This document shows, piece by piece, positions 8,900 to 17,010 of a stretch of DNA of 64,000 bases. The stretch is taken from the NCBI RefSeq assembly GCF_902168135.1, contig NZ_CABHOL010000056.1, positions 1 through 64,000 of the forward strand, given 5' to 3'. How positions within the stretch are numbered: the first letter of the stretch is position 1; every line of letters begins with the position of its first letter. This DNA comes from an uncultured Fluviicola sp. (GTDB lineage Bacteria; Bacteroidota; Bacteroidia; Flavobacteriales_D; Crocinitomicaceae). The notes below the pieces were generated by a model. The model did no database searches, had not been told where the DNA came from, and saw only the letters and a list, made by a program, of their open reading frames with translations. The position numbers and the translations under genes are program-made.

Positions 8900-9562
8900 T
8901 TATTGAAGAGTCATTTTTTTAATCATCTTGGTACTGTGGCCTGACCCGGAATCCGGGGTAAATACATAATTCTTATCCAATTCAATCTCCAATGCATCTT
9001 TTTTGGACGTTTTAACCACATAAACAAGTACATTTTCTCCGGTCAAAAAAGTGGATTCGCTTGCGTTATCGGACATCACAATCGTGCCTGAATAAGCTTT
9101 TTCCTGGGTCTCAGACTTTAAAATATTGAAATGGATCCGTTCATTTTTTTCAAAATCACCTCCCTTATTTTTCTTTAAAAAGCTCCAGGTACCACTTAAT
9201 TCAGTCCGGCTGTAAAAAGCAAACCCATTATTCGGATAATTGATTTCCTGCAAGTAGGTCCATGTACCGTCCTTTTTGATCGCGAATTCATGTGCTTTTA
9301 CTTCTCCTGTTCTGGAATTTGTTGCACCGGGCCCGGTAGAAGGTTCATAAATCATTGAATTGGTAACGGTGCTTTCAGTCATAGTAGTCGTACTGACGTT
9401 GCGGTCCCCGTTGGATGTATTGAATTCCTGTTCCTCGAAATAAGAAACCACTTTCCAATCATTCGTCAATTTTCTTTTGGTTGTCTTGCCGCAAGAAGTC
9501 ATTCCGACTAGCGTCATTACAAGTATCCCAATATATAATAAGGTATTTTTCATGCTTTTCAT
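8900..9562 (-). CDS. lipoprotein, paralogue 2 of 3
   Basis: This 220-aa protein has a signal peptide with a lipobox ending GMTSC near residue 24, followed by GKTTKRKLTNDWKV, the block common to all three tandem paralogues. Later it shares TTTMTESTV, KKDGTW and GTWSF-type segments with its neighbours. Two starts are possible: ATG at 9562 (MKSMKN) or ATG at 9553 (MKNTLL); the second gives a more usual signal-peptide n-region. It lies 42 bp downstream of paralogue 3 with no terminator that I can see between them, so 3 and 2 are probably co-transcribed. The function is unknown. Confidence 0.8.
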   Translation of the reverse strand: MKSMKNTLLYIGILVMTLVGMTSCGKTTKRKLTNDWKVVSYFEEQEFNTSNGDRNVSTTTMTESTVTNSMIYEPSTGPGATNSRTGEVKAHEFAIKKDGTWTYLQEINYPNNGFAFYSRTELSGTWSFLKKNKGGDFEKNERIHFNILKSETQEKAYSGTIVMSDNASESTFLTGENVLVYVVKTSKKDALEIELDKNYVFTPDSGSGHSTKMIKKMTLQ

Positions 9563-9604
9563 TTTATGTGGTATTAAGTTAAAATCCAGGATTGAATTTT
9601 GCAG

Positions 9605-10276
9605 CTATTTTTCTTCCAAAACAATGGATCGCGTCATTTTCTTAGTGCTGGCATTCCCGTTTATTACATCTCGTGAGTCGACATCCAATTTCAGCTCAAG
9701 TTCCTTGTTTTTGGATTTAACAATGGTGTAAACCACTATGCTTTCCCCCGGGGAATAGGTTGTTTTACTTGAGTTAGAGTTCGCTAAAACATTGTTAACA
9801 GTCTGAACGGTCGAGTTGGTACGCTCCAGGGCTTCCAGGGAAATCCGCTCATTCTTTTCAAAATCTTCTCCTTTTGATTTCTTTACAAAATTCCAGTTTC
9901 CGCTATGAACGTTCTTTACAACATAATTGCTTGTATTTCCACCGCCCAGATCTTCGTTATATACCAATTCCTGGCTCCAGGTCCAGGTACCGTCTTTTTT
10001 AATTTCGATTGTATTGGTTGTCACAGTACCAGAAGTTTCCGTCGTGATTGTGCTCCCGGAAAACGGTGTTTGTTCGGAATAATTGGAGAACGTGGTCTCG
10101 GTGTAAGTATTTTTGGAATAGCTTTTATCCCCTGCTGAATTTACAACCGTTTGTTCTTCGTTTTGAGAGACGATGGTCCAGTTGTTTGCAATTTTCCCGG
10201 TGGTCGATTTGCCGCAGGATGCCGTTCCCAGAACCAAAAATGTAAATCCAAGTCCATAAAGGATTGTTCTTTTCAT
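9605..10276 (-). CDS. lipoprotein, paralogue 3 of 3
   Basis: This 223-aa protein has a lipobox ending GTASC near residue 21 followed by GKSTTGKIANNWTI, the shared post-lipobox block. Like its neighbours it carries EIKKDGTWTW, a second GNWNFVKKSKG and a FEKNERI motif, and ends with a conserved basic tail. The three-gene tandem family suggests local duplication with divergence. It is the first gene of a probable two-gene minus-strand unit. No enzymatic motif is visible. Confidence 0.8.
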   Translation of the reverse strand: MKRTILYGLGFTFLVLGTASCGKSTTGKIANNWTIVSQNEEQTVVNSAGDKSYSKNTYTETTFSNYSEQTPFSGSTITTETSGTVTTNTIEIKKDGTWTWSQELVYNEDLGGGNTSNYVVKNVHSGNWNFVKKSKGEDFEKNERISLEALERTNSTVQTVNNVLANSNSSKTTYSPGESIVVYTIVKSKNKELELKLDVDSRDVINGNASTKKMTRSIVLEEK

Positions 10277-10634
10277 AGTTTAGATGTATTAATTAAGCAA
10301 TCTGTTCATACAACGCTGATTCTGATAATTTAGTTGGCACGAACAGAACAAAGTTAAACATCTTGATCAAAAATCTTTTTTTGCCCCAGTTGTTTTCCTC
10401 AGGAATTCAAACAAATAATCCACAAATAAAAATACAATACCGCTGCTAACACTGTTTTTCAGGTTTAGGATGGCATTGAATAAGAAGCGGTTGCAATAAC
10501 ATCAAACAACCGAATAAGCTTAGCAAATGCATGCCGAATAAATTGTTTGATCGGTAAAATGAAAAATAATATTGTTCTTTATTTGTACTTAATGGGTTAA
10601 AATGCTGACCTTTGCGGAAGAAAATATTTTTAGA
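10277..10634. other. divergent intergenic region
   Basis: This 358-bp stretch separates the minus-strand lipoprotein unit from the plus-strand type-B sorting-domain gene. For the minus strand, CAAAGTTA (10349-10356) is a possible -7 box read in reverse (TAACTTTG), but I see no good -33 partner. For the plus strand, TTTG at 10582 and GACCTTTG at 10607-10614 could form a weak promoter. Nothing else is recognisable. Confidence 0.4.
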
Positions 10635-11051
10635 ATGATTCGATTCATCTTTTTAGTACCCCTAATCGCTCTTGCATTCAGCTTCACAGAGAAGAAGGAA
10701 ACAAGAACTAAATTCACTGTTCAGAATATCCCTTTTGTCAATCACGAATCGGATGATACACTAAAAATCAACGACCTGGTATTTGCAGATTTCTTTTCTC
10801 CGAACGGAGACGGATATAACGATCATTTCATGATCCTGAATGTATTGAACTATCCTTCCAACTATCTAAAAGTATTCAACCGCTGGGGAGAAACCGTTTA
10901 TTACGCATCACCATACCTGAACCTTTGGGACGGAAGATCAAATCAGGCTAACTCCATGCTTGGCGAAGAATGTTCGTCCGGTGTTTATTATTTTGAATTC
11001 AACGACGGATACGGAAACATTGCATCCGGTAAAATAACATTGAAACGATGA
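10635..11051 (+). CDS. minimal T9SS type B sorting-domain (CHU_C) protein
   Basis: ATG at 10635 (MIRFIFLVPLIALAF) gives a signal peptide; the in-frame ATG at 10602 overlaps a probable -7 promoter box. After a ~35-residue linker, almost the whole protein is a gliding-motility/CHU_C type B sorting domain: FFSPNGDGYNDHF, then LKVFNRWGETVYY, WDGR and GVYYFEF, ending in GKITLKR. There is no passenger domain. The stop overlaps the start of a PorP/SprF gene (ATGA), so the two are translationally coupled. Type B substrates are known to depend on SprF-like partners, which fits this pairing. Confidence 0.9.
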   Translation: MIRFIFLVPLIALAFSFTEKKETRTKFTVQNIPFVNHESDDTLKINDLVFADFFSPNGDGYNDHFMILNVLNYPSNYLKVFNRWGETVYYASPYLNLWDGRSNQANSMLGEECSSGVYYFEFNDGYGNIASGKITLKR

Positions 11052-11989
11052 GAAAAATATACTCCCTTTTGGTGTTATTAACCATCACCGTAACATCTTC
11101 AGCGCAATTGCGTACTTTATACAATCAATACATGTTGAACCAGGGAGTATTCAATCCCGGGTACATGGATATTTCCACGCGATACAGTGCTACGCTGCAT
11201 TTCAGGAAACAATGGATGACAACTCCGGAAACTCCTTTGACTTTTACAGCAAACGGTCATTATCACATTACCCAAAACCATGGAGTTGGCGCTATAGCAG
11301 TCAGTGATTTTACGAACGGAGTAAATTCCCTGGAAATCGGTGGTATTTATAATTATCACATTTGGCTGGGCGAAAGAACAGCACTTGGCTTAGGTGTAAA
11401 ATTAGGTTACCAGCAGCGATCACTGCAGACAGACTACATCTATTTCAGTGAAAAAGAACCGACTCTGGACAACCGTGTTTCCCGCGGAGTAAACCTGGGA
11501 GTTGGTTTATCTATTCAGTCACAAAATTTCGATTTCGGGATTTCCATGCCGAGCATTTTTGACAATGCCTTAGCTGATCCTTCGAATTTTTACACCACCA
11601 CCTACAATCATTTTTATTCGCACATCGGCTATAAGATCCGCTTCAACGACAATATTATTTTGTATCCGTCAGCAATGGCACGTGCAGTAAAAGGTTCACG
11701 CCTGAACATGTCTTTTGACGGTCACTTCCTGTTCGGCCAGCTTGTTTGGGTTGGCGGCGGCTACCAGTCCGATAATTCGGTAACCGGAAGTTTGGGTTTC
11801 TTTTTAGAAAAAGGATTACGCATCGTTTACACCTACCAGACAAGTACTTTTTCACCACACAAAACAACCTTCGAGCATACACATGAGATCACACTGAACT
11901 TTGCTCGTACAATTGAAGAACTGCCCTTTGCAAGACGCAAATTTACTACCCGAAAAGGAGGAACTTTCCGGAAGAAACAAAAGTGGTAG
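11048..11989 (+). CDS. PorP/SprF family type IX secretion outer-membrane protein
   Basis: This 313-aa protein has a signal peptide (to about TSSAQ) and the family hallmark LYNQYMLNQGVFNPGYMD right after cleavage, followed by alternating beta-strand text typical of an outer-membrane barrel (GVGAIAVSDF, LGLGVKLGYQ). PorP/SprF proteins help attach or secrete type B T9SS cargo, and some bind PorE/PorK-L ring components. It overlaps the upstream type B sorting-domain gene by 4 nt. The C-terminus is unusually basic (RKGGTFRKKQKW). Confidence 0.9.
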   Translation: MRKIYSLLVLLTITVTSSAQLRTLYNQYMLNQGVFNPGYMDISTRYSATLHFRKQWMTTPETPLTFTANGHYHITQNHGVGAIAVSDFTNGVNSLEIGGIYNYHIWLGERTALGLGVKLGYQQRSLQTDYIYFSEKEPTLDNRVSRGVNLGVGLSIQSQNFDFGISMPSIFDNALADPSNFYTTTYNHFYSHIGYKIRFNDNIILYPSAMARAVKGSRLNMSFDGHFLFGQLVWVGGGYQSDNSVTGSLGFFLEKGLRIVYTYQTSTFSPHKTTFEHTHEITLNFARTIEELPFARRKFTTRKGGTFRKKQKW

Positions 11990-12004
11990 TCTATGGGTTG
12001 AAAA

Positions 12005-12020
12005 CCACATAGGAACATAG
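12005..12020. repeat. left arm of 16-bp inverted repeat flanking GxxExxY locus
   Basis: CCACATAGGAACATAG here is the exact reverse complement of 12535-12550. The surrounding text (CTATGGGTT upstream, AGCACATAGG downstream) also pairs partially. The two arms bracket the broken GxxExxY gene. Confidence 0.9.
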
Positions 12021-12080
12021 AGCACATAGGTAATGTCATGAATTTTTGTTATATTAAATATATAATCATTATTCATAAAC

Positions 12081-12487
12081 ATGACAAAATCTTTTTTAGA
12101 CGAGCTGACTTACAATGTTATAGGTGCGGCAATAGAAGTACATTCCAATTTGGGGCCAGGTTTATTAGAAAGCATCTATCACGAATGTATGAAAATTGAA
12201 TTGGCAAAAAGGAATTTCTTTCAAGACAGAAATGTCAATTCCTGTAACATACCATGGGCAGATGTTAGAAACTATATTGCGTTGTGATTTGTATGTTGCG
12301 AATTCCTTAGTTGTAGAATTAAAAGCAACGAAAAAGATAGAACCAATATTCGAAGCACAATTACTAACCTATATGAAGCTTTTGAAATCGCCCCAAAGGA
12401 ATCCATATAAATTTTAATTGCACAAATATTTTTCGTGAGGGCCAAAAGACTCTGGTTAATGAAAGGTATCGAATACTTTCTGAATAG
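12081..12487 (+). pseudogene. GxxExxY protein gene with two frameshifts
   Basis: The N-terminal part from ATG 12081 reads LTYNVIGAAIEVHSNLGPG and GLLESIYHEC, the GxxExxY family signature. The frame then moves near 12213 (a run of five A) to the frame giving GISFKTEM, CDLYVAN and VVELKATKKIEPIFEAQ. It moves again near 12397 (a CCCC run) to PKGIHINFNC and FREGQKTLVN, ending at TAG 12485-12487. Removing one base from each homopolymer restores one open frame of the usual family length. These proteins are PD-(D/E)XK-like and of unknown role. It could be a decayed gene or two assembly errors. Confidence 0.85.
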
Positions 12488-12534
12488 AAATATAATTCAT
12501 CTAAAAAATAAACACATCTATTCTGCTATGTGGC

Positions 12535-12550
12535 CTATGTTCCTATGTGG
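12535..12550. repeat. right arm of 16-bp inverted repeat
   Basis: CTATGTTCCTATGTGG is the perfect reverse complement of 12005-12020. Its last 14 bases recur at 43973-43986, beyond the right end of the genomic island. Confidence 0.9.
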
Positions 12551-12621
12551 AACAAATAAAGAATCAAAACACAGATTTAAAATGCTATTTATCAATGATT
12601 TAAGAATAATCATTGAGTTTA

Positions 12622-12640
12622 GGGTACGAATAAGGGTACT
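12622..12640 (+). other. candidate left attachment site
   Basis: GGGTACGAATAAGGGTACT resembles 43828-43846 in the same orientation, and the following text (CCCAACGTTCCC versus CCCAATTCCCC) is also alike. It lies between the broken GxxExxY gene and the first island gene. Confidence 0.45.
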
Positions 12641-12734
12641 ATTGTACTCCCAACGTTCCCAGAGGGTTATAAATAATCCTCTATATTCCCTCTAATTCCC
12701 GTTCTCAGGGGTTAAAGTAGCAGATGCATGGTGT

Positions 12735-13331
12735 TTAACAGCAACTTTCTCCTTTTTGAATGGGTGGACATTTCACTGTTCCGTAACTGCAATAAACGCA
12801 ACAATCACCCTCCAACGGTTTTAGAACTGTTTTGCACTTCTCACAGTCGTAAAAATAAGTACATGCATCCGTGGGCATGATTTCATCCTTTTTGTGTCCG
12901 CAGTTGGGACAAGTAATGGTGGAATGCAATTCTACTTCCTCATCTGAATCACAACAACGACCATGTAATCTGTGGCGATAATAATCTACAATTGTTGCAA
13001 CCAACAGTCCTAGCATTCCTGCATAAAGGAAATAGACCCAGTATTTGCTATTGTTGAAATGGTATCCGTAAAAGATCAGAATGGCACTTGGAATTGCAAT
13101 CATGAGCGGATACATACATCTGTGTTTCCTGTATGAAATGAAAAAACCAACCAATGATACAACGACCATTATTTGAAAAATCCACATTGTCCAACCACCG
13201 AAAACCTCGAAACTACCCAAACCAAGTGCAGATGCAGCTAGCGCAAATATTGGAAAACAGCACGGTGAGAGAATTGCCACTAACAGCATTCCAATTACAC
13301 CCCATTTGCTTAAATTTTTAGCCTTACTCAT
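12735..13331 (-). CDS. MerC-like membrane protein fused to Cys-rich zinc-ribbon tail
   Basis: About 198 aa. ATG at 13331 (MSKAKNL) is preferred over an in-frame GTG 6 bp upstream. The N-terminal half has four hydrophobic segments, with SPCCFPIFALAA near residues 22-33; paired cysteines in the first membrane helix are the mark of MerC/MerF/MerT mercury transporters. The C-terminal half is a soluble metal-binding tail: CPNCGH, YDCEKC, then GDCCVYCSYGTVKCPP. It is the last gene of a leftward metal-resistance run that includes a MerP-like protein. No mercuric reductase is present, so the true metal could differ. Confidence 0.75.
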   Translation of the reverse strand: MSKAKNLSKWGVIGMLLVAILSPCCFPIFALAASALGLGSFEVFGGWTMWIFQIMVVVSLVGFFISYRKHRCMYPLMIAIPSAILIFYGYHFNNSKYWVYFLYAGMLGLLVATIVDYYRHRLHGRCCDSDEEVELHSTITCPNCGHKKDEIMPTDACTYFYDCEKCKTVLKPLEGDCCVYCSYGTVKCPPIQKGESCC

Positions 13332-13351
13332 TATCACAAATAATAGGTTAT

Positions 13352-13966
13352 TTAACTCTTGCGGAAACTACAAAACAGGAAATTTTGTGTGGTATCAAAT
13401 GGTGTTGTATGATCCTCGGTTATACAGCGAATCTTTTCAAATCCGTTTTGCAATTCGGCAGTCAATGTTTCTTCACTGTACTGCTTGATGTCTAACCCAC
13501 TGCATTTTTTCGGACCATTTTCGGAGAACGTTCCGATAGTTAAATAACCCGTTACAGAATTTCGGGCAGTTGTCATGTACTTTTCAATTTGTTCCGTAGT
13601 GGTCAAAAAGTGAAAAGCAGCTCTGTCGTGCCAAACGTCAAATGTCGTGTTGGGTTCAAACGCTGTAATATCACTCACGACCCAATTCACTAAATCGGCT
13701 TTTGATCCCAATCTTTCCTTAGCTCGTTCCAGTGCTTTTTCTGAAATATCCAAGACGGTAATGTTTTCAAAACCATCTTCCAATAAGAAATCAACCAGTT
13801 TGCTGTCTCCACCACCAATATCGATGATGCGTGCAGATTTTTCCAAATTCAACGAGCCTATAAATTCAAGAGACGTTTTTGGAACTTCCTGTGTCCAACT
13901 TACTTGGTCGGATGTTTTTGTTTCATAAACTGTTTCCCAATGTCCCTTGTTATCCATGTTTTCCAT
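13352..13966 (-). CDS. class I SAM-dependent methyltransferase in metal operon
   Basis: About 204 aa from ATG 13966 (MENMDNKGHWETVYETK); the longer open frame runs back into the upstream gene, so I use the start 19 nt after that gene's stop. SAM motif I is IIDIGGGDSKLVDFLL near residues 45-60, the acidic loop is ITVLDIS, and WHDRAAFHFL is typical of this small methyltransferase family often found next to metal or metalloid genes. It sits between the MerC-like and MerP-like genes. It may methylate a metal, a metalloid or a thiol; the substrate cannot be read from the sequence. Confidence 0.8.
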   Translation of the reverse strand: MENMDNKGHWETVYETKTSDQVSWTQEVPKTSLEFIGSLNLEKSARIIDIGGGDSKLVDFLLEDGFENITVLDISEKALERAKERLGSKADLVNWVVSDITAFEPNTTFDVWHDRAAFHFLTTTEQIEKYMTTARNSVTGYLTIGTFSENGPKKCSGLDIKQYSEETLTAELQNGFEKIRCITEDHTTPFDTTQNFLFCSFRKS

Positions 13967-13985
13967 TTCTGATTTTATCAATTTT

Positions 13986-14336
13986 CTATTCTTCTCCTTT
14001 GCAACAACCATCACGTTGCTTGTAACCATTTGGATCAGCTTTCACTTCATCGGCATCAAAACCAAGTAGTGAAATCTCTTTACGAATTTGTTCAGGTGTG
14101 ATTTTCTTAGTCCAATAAACTACAGTTGTCGTTTGGTCAGCTTCGTTGTAAGTTACCAACTGGATTCCTTTCACAAAAACCATTTCACTTTCCAATTTCC
14201 CTCCACACGTTTCACATACTTTACAATGACTGCATGTGTTCGGAGTTTTAACTGTGATTGTTTGTCTTTTCGGTGCTTTCTGTGCTACAACTAGTTGAGT
14301 AGCAAATAAAAATGCTATAAATAATATTGTTCTCAT
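13986..14336 (-). CDS. periplasmic MerP-like heavy-metal-binding protein
   Basis: This 116-aa protein has a signal peptide ending near VVAQ and a ferredoxin-like HMA fold. The metal-binding loop is expanded to CSHCKVCETC, which carries four cysteines where MerP has two. The rest follows the beta-alpha-beta-beta-alpha-beta pattern (IQLVTYNEADQTTTVVYW, ITPEQIRKEISLLGFDAD), and the tail ends in another Cys pair (DGCCKGEE). It probably captures metal in the periplasm for the MerC-like transporter or the P-type ATPase. It starts 4 bp after the TlpA gene's stop. Confidence 0.8.
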   Translation of the reverse strand: MRTILFIAFLFATQLVVAQKAPKRQTITVKTPNTCSHCKVCETCGGKLESEMVFVKGIQLVTYNEADQTTTVVYWTKKITPEQIRKEISLLGFDADEVKADPNGYKQRDGCCKGEE

Positions 14337-14339
14337 CTT

Positions 14340-14831
14340 CTATTTTTTAAGTTTTAATAATGCTTCATACAACAAGTCTTCATCGCCAGGAGAATAATTG
14401 TTTCTGGTATAAACAATCTCGCCACTCTCGTTGATCAAAAAGGTGTGGGGAGTATTACTAACGCCCATTGCTCTTTTAAAATCGCTATTTGAGTCCATCA
14501 AAACTAAGAATTCCCAACCATTTGCGTTTACCAAAGTCGGAACATTGTTTTTTGTCTTTTCATCATCAACCGATACTGCTACAATGGTAACTCCTGTTTC
14601 TTCCTGCCAATCGGCATAGAGTTCGTTTAATGTTCCCATTTCTCTTTTACAAGTTGGACACCACGATGCCCAAAACGTAATAATAATTGGTCCTTTAATA
14701 CCTAAATTCCCTGTATTAACCTGTTCTCCGTCAACTGTGTTTAATGATACCGACGGCAGCTTTTTTTGTTCCTGTGCAAATGATATTACTGTAAATAATA
14801 GCATGGAAAGAACCAGTAGTTGTTTTTTCAT
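14340..14831 (-). CDS. TlpA-family thioredoxin-like protein
   Basis: About 163 aa from ATG 14831 (MKKQLLVLSMLLF), chosen for its signal peptide ending at SFAQ; the longer open frame has no signal. The thioredoxin fold is complete, with the active site WASWCPTCKREM near residue 55 and the cis-Pro region NTPHTFLIN. In the periplasm such proteins reduce or exchange disulphides of metalloproteins and metal-binding cysteines. Here it likely keeps the Cys-rich MerP-like and MerC-like neighbours reduced. It is in the same leftward unit, 64 bp after the P-type ATPase gene. Confidence 0.85.
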   Translation of the reverse strand: MKKQLLVLSMLLFTVISFAQEQKKLPSVSLNTVDGEQVNTGNLGIKGPIIITFWASWCPTCKREMGTLNELYADWQEETGVTIVAVSVDDEKTKNNVPTLVNANGWEFLVLMDSNSDFKRAMGVSNTPHTFLINESGEIVYTRNNYSPGDEDLLYEALLKLKK

Positions 14832-14894
14832 ACTTGACTTTTTTAGTTTAAAGTAGATGCATAAATCTACCATTTTATATAGTTCCAATGAAAC

Positions 14895-16922
14895 CTAAAC
14901 CAGTTTCACCCTTTGAATTCTAACAGCATTCAGAATGGCTAATAACGCTACTCCGACATCGGCAAAAACGGCTTCCCATAGGGTTGCTATTCCTCCCGCA
15001 CCAAGAGCTAAAACAATCACTTTAACCCCCATTGCCAACATGATGTTTTGCCAAACGATCTTCTTTGTGAGTTTCCCGATTTTGATTGCCGAAACAATTT
15101 TTGACGGTTCATCGTTCTGAATGACAATATCAGCGGTTTCAATGGTTGCATCGCTTCCCAAACCGCCCATGGCAATTCCTGCATCTGCTAAAGCAATTAC
15201 TGGAGCATCGTTCACACCATCGCCCACAAAGGCAAGGGTTCTTTTCTGATCCTTCAACGCCTGTACTTTTTCTACTTTATGTTCGGGAAGTAAATCACCA
15301 AAAGCTTCATCAACTGAAAGTGCTTTAGCTACTTTATTTACGATGCTTAGCTTGTCGCCTGAAAGCATAACTGTTTTGATTCCTAAACCGTGCAAATCTT
15401 TGATTGCTTGCTCGGCATCTTCTTTGATTTCGTCTGCAATGGTGATGTAACCCGCATATTTTCCATTTATGGCAACTACCACAATAGTTTCTACAATCTG
15501 TTCTAGTTCGGAATCGAAAGCAATAGCAAATTTCTTCAACAGCTTTAAATTCCCTGCTAAAACCTCTTTTCCATCTATTATTCCTTTCAAACCATGTCCC
15601 GAAATCTCTTCGACTTGCTGGATTGTAGCATTGTTAGGTGAATCTCCTGCAAATTGAACTATTGCTGAAGCTATAGGATGTGTTGATTTGCTTTCAATGA
15701 ATGCAGTAAGCCTCAACAATTCCATTGGATCGATTCCTCCGGCAACAACTTCTTGCACGTTGAAAACGCCTTTGGTCAGTGTACCTGTTTTGTCCATCAC
15801 CACAGTATCAATCTTGGTCATTACATCCAAGTAATTGGAACCTTTGAACAGGATTCCGTTTCGGGATGCCAAACCGATTCCGCCGAAATAGCCCAATGGA
15901 ATGGAAATCACTAATGCACACGGACAGGAAATCACCAAGAATACCAATGCTCGGTACAACCAGTCTGAAAATTGATAATCAGACACGAACAAAGAAGGAA
16001 GTAAGCAGATTCCGACCGCCAGAAACACCACGATTGGTGTATAGACTTTTGCAAACTTTGAAATGAACAATTGGGTTTGGGATTTGCGTGAAGTGGCATC
16101 CTGAACCATTGCCAATATTTTGGAAAGCTTGCTGTCTTTGAACAAAGCAGTAACCCGAATATCTGAAACAGATTGAAGGTTGATCATTCCTGCCAATATG
16201 GTTTCGCCTTTTGCTTTGTTATCGGGTTTGCTTTCACCCGTTAATGCAGCGGTATTGAATGAGGCAGTATCGGAAATCAATTCACCGTCTAATGCTACTT
16301 TTTCTCCTGACTTTACCTGAATGACTTCTCCGATCTGAACTTCTGAAGGGGAAACACTTTTCAACTGTCCATCCCGCAAAACATTGACGGTATCAGGTCG
16401 AATATCAAGCAAGGCTTTGATGCTTCGTTTGGCTTTCTGTACGGCTAATGATTGAAACAATTCGCCTATGGAATAGAATACCATTACGGCAACTCCTTCG
16501 GAATATTCGCCAATAAAAAACGCACCGACTGTGGCAATGGTCATCAGGAAGAACTCGGAAAAGAATGCTCCTTTTGCGATGGATTTAACTGCATCGATCA
16601 TCACAGGTAAGCCAACGGGAACGTATGCCACTAAATACCAAATGAGTTTGATGGGATCTTTGAAAAAAGCAGGTTTGAAGACCTGTTCGAACAATATTCC
16701 CGTTAACAAAAGTGTGAAACTTACGATTGCAGGAGCGTACTGCATCCAACTCGGTTTTTCTCCGTGAGAATGATCGTGCCCGTCTTCTGCTTCTTGTTCA
16801 TGAACCTCACAACAACTGTGTGGAGTACCCGTTTTGGCATCTATCTTTTCTTCCAACGAACAGCACGTCATTCTGCCCTGTGCATCGTAGGTATGAACGT
16901 GATTTGGATCTTTACTAATCAT
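14895..16922 (-). CDS. heavy-metal translocating P-type ATPase (Zn/Cd type)
   Basis: This 675-aa P1B-type pump exports metal across the inner membrane. The cytosolic N-terminus lacks a full HMA domain but carries cysteine pairs (MTCCSLEE, SCCEVHEQ) and a His-rich stretch (HDHSHG). The CPC metal channel motif SCPCALVIS is near residue 331, the phosphorylation site DKTGTLTKG near 375 and the hinge GDGVNDAPV near 565. Eight membrane helices are expected. The CPC motif with this N-terminus fits Zn/Cd/Pb exporters (ZntA/CadA group) better than CopA. It follows the RND adaptor gene by 88 bp, a gap with GGGCAAAG/CTTTGCCC inverted arms. Confidence 0.9.
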   Translation of the reverse strand: MISKDPNHVHTYDAQGRMTCCSLEEKIDAKTGTPHSCCEVHEQEAEDGHDHSHGEKPSWMQYAPAIVSFTLLLTGILFEQVFKPAFFKDPIKLIWYLVAYVPVGLPVMIDAVKSIAKGAFFSEFFLMTIATVGAFFIGEYSEGVAVMVFYSIGELFQSLAVQKAKRSIKALLDIRPDTVNVLRDGQLKSVSPSEVQIGEVIQVKSGEKVALDGELISDTASFNTAALTGESKPDNKAKGETILAGMINLQSVSDIRVTALFKDSKLSKILAMVQDATSRKSQTQLFISKFAKVYTPIVVFLAVGICLLPSLFVSDYQFSDWLYRALVFLVISCPCALVISIPLGYFGGIGLASRNGILFKGSNYLDVMTKIDTVVMDKTGTLTKGVFNVQEVVAGGIDPMELLRLTAFIESKSTHPIASAIVQFAGDSPNNATIQQVEEISGHGLKGIIDGKEVLAGNLKLLKKFAIAFDSELEQIVETIVVVAINGKYAGYITIADEIKEDAEQAIKDLHGLGIKTVMLSGDKLSIVNKVAKALSVDEAFGDLLPEHKVEKVQALKDQKRTLAFVGDGVNDAPVIALADAGIAMGGLGSDATIETADIVIQNDEPSKIVSAIKIGKLTKKIVWQNIMLAMGVKVIVLALGAGGIATLWEAVFADVGVALLAILNAVRIQRVKLV

Positions 16923-17010
16923 ATCTTTTAATTGAATAAGGGCAAAGAACTCAGAGATGAAAAAGTCATTACTTCATGTTAAGATCCTCCAAGCCTTTGC
17001 CCCAAGATTA

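Noticed and set aside
12435-12695. 86-aa open frame on the plus strand
   Set aside because: It runs in another frame over the end of the GxxExxY pseudogene and across an inverted-repeat arm; the text has no protein character.
12735-14336. A classical mer operon
   Set aside because: MerC-like and MerP-like proteins are present, but there is no MerA reductase and no MerR regulator, so mercury resistance cannot be claimed.
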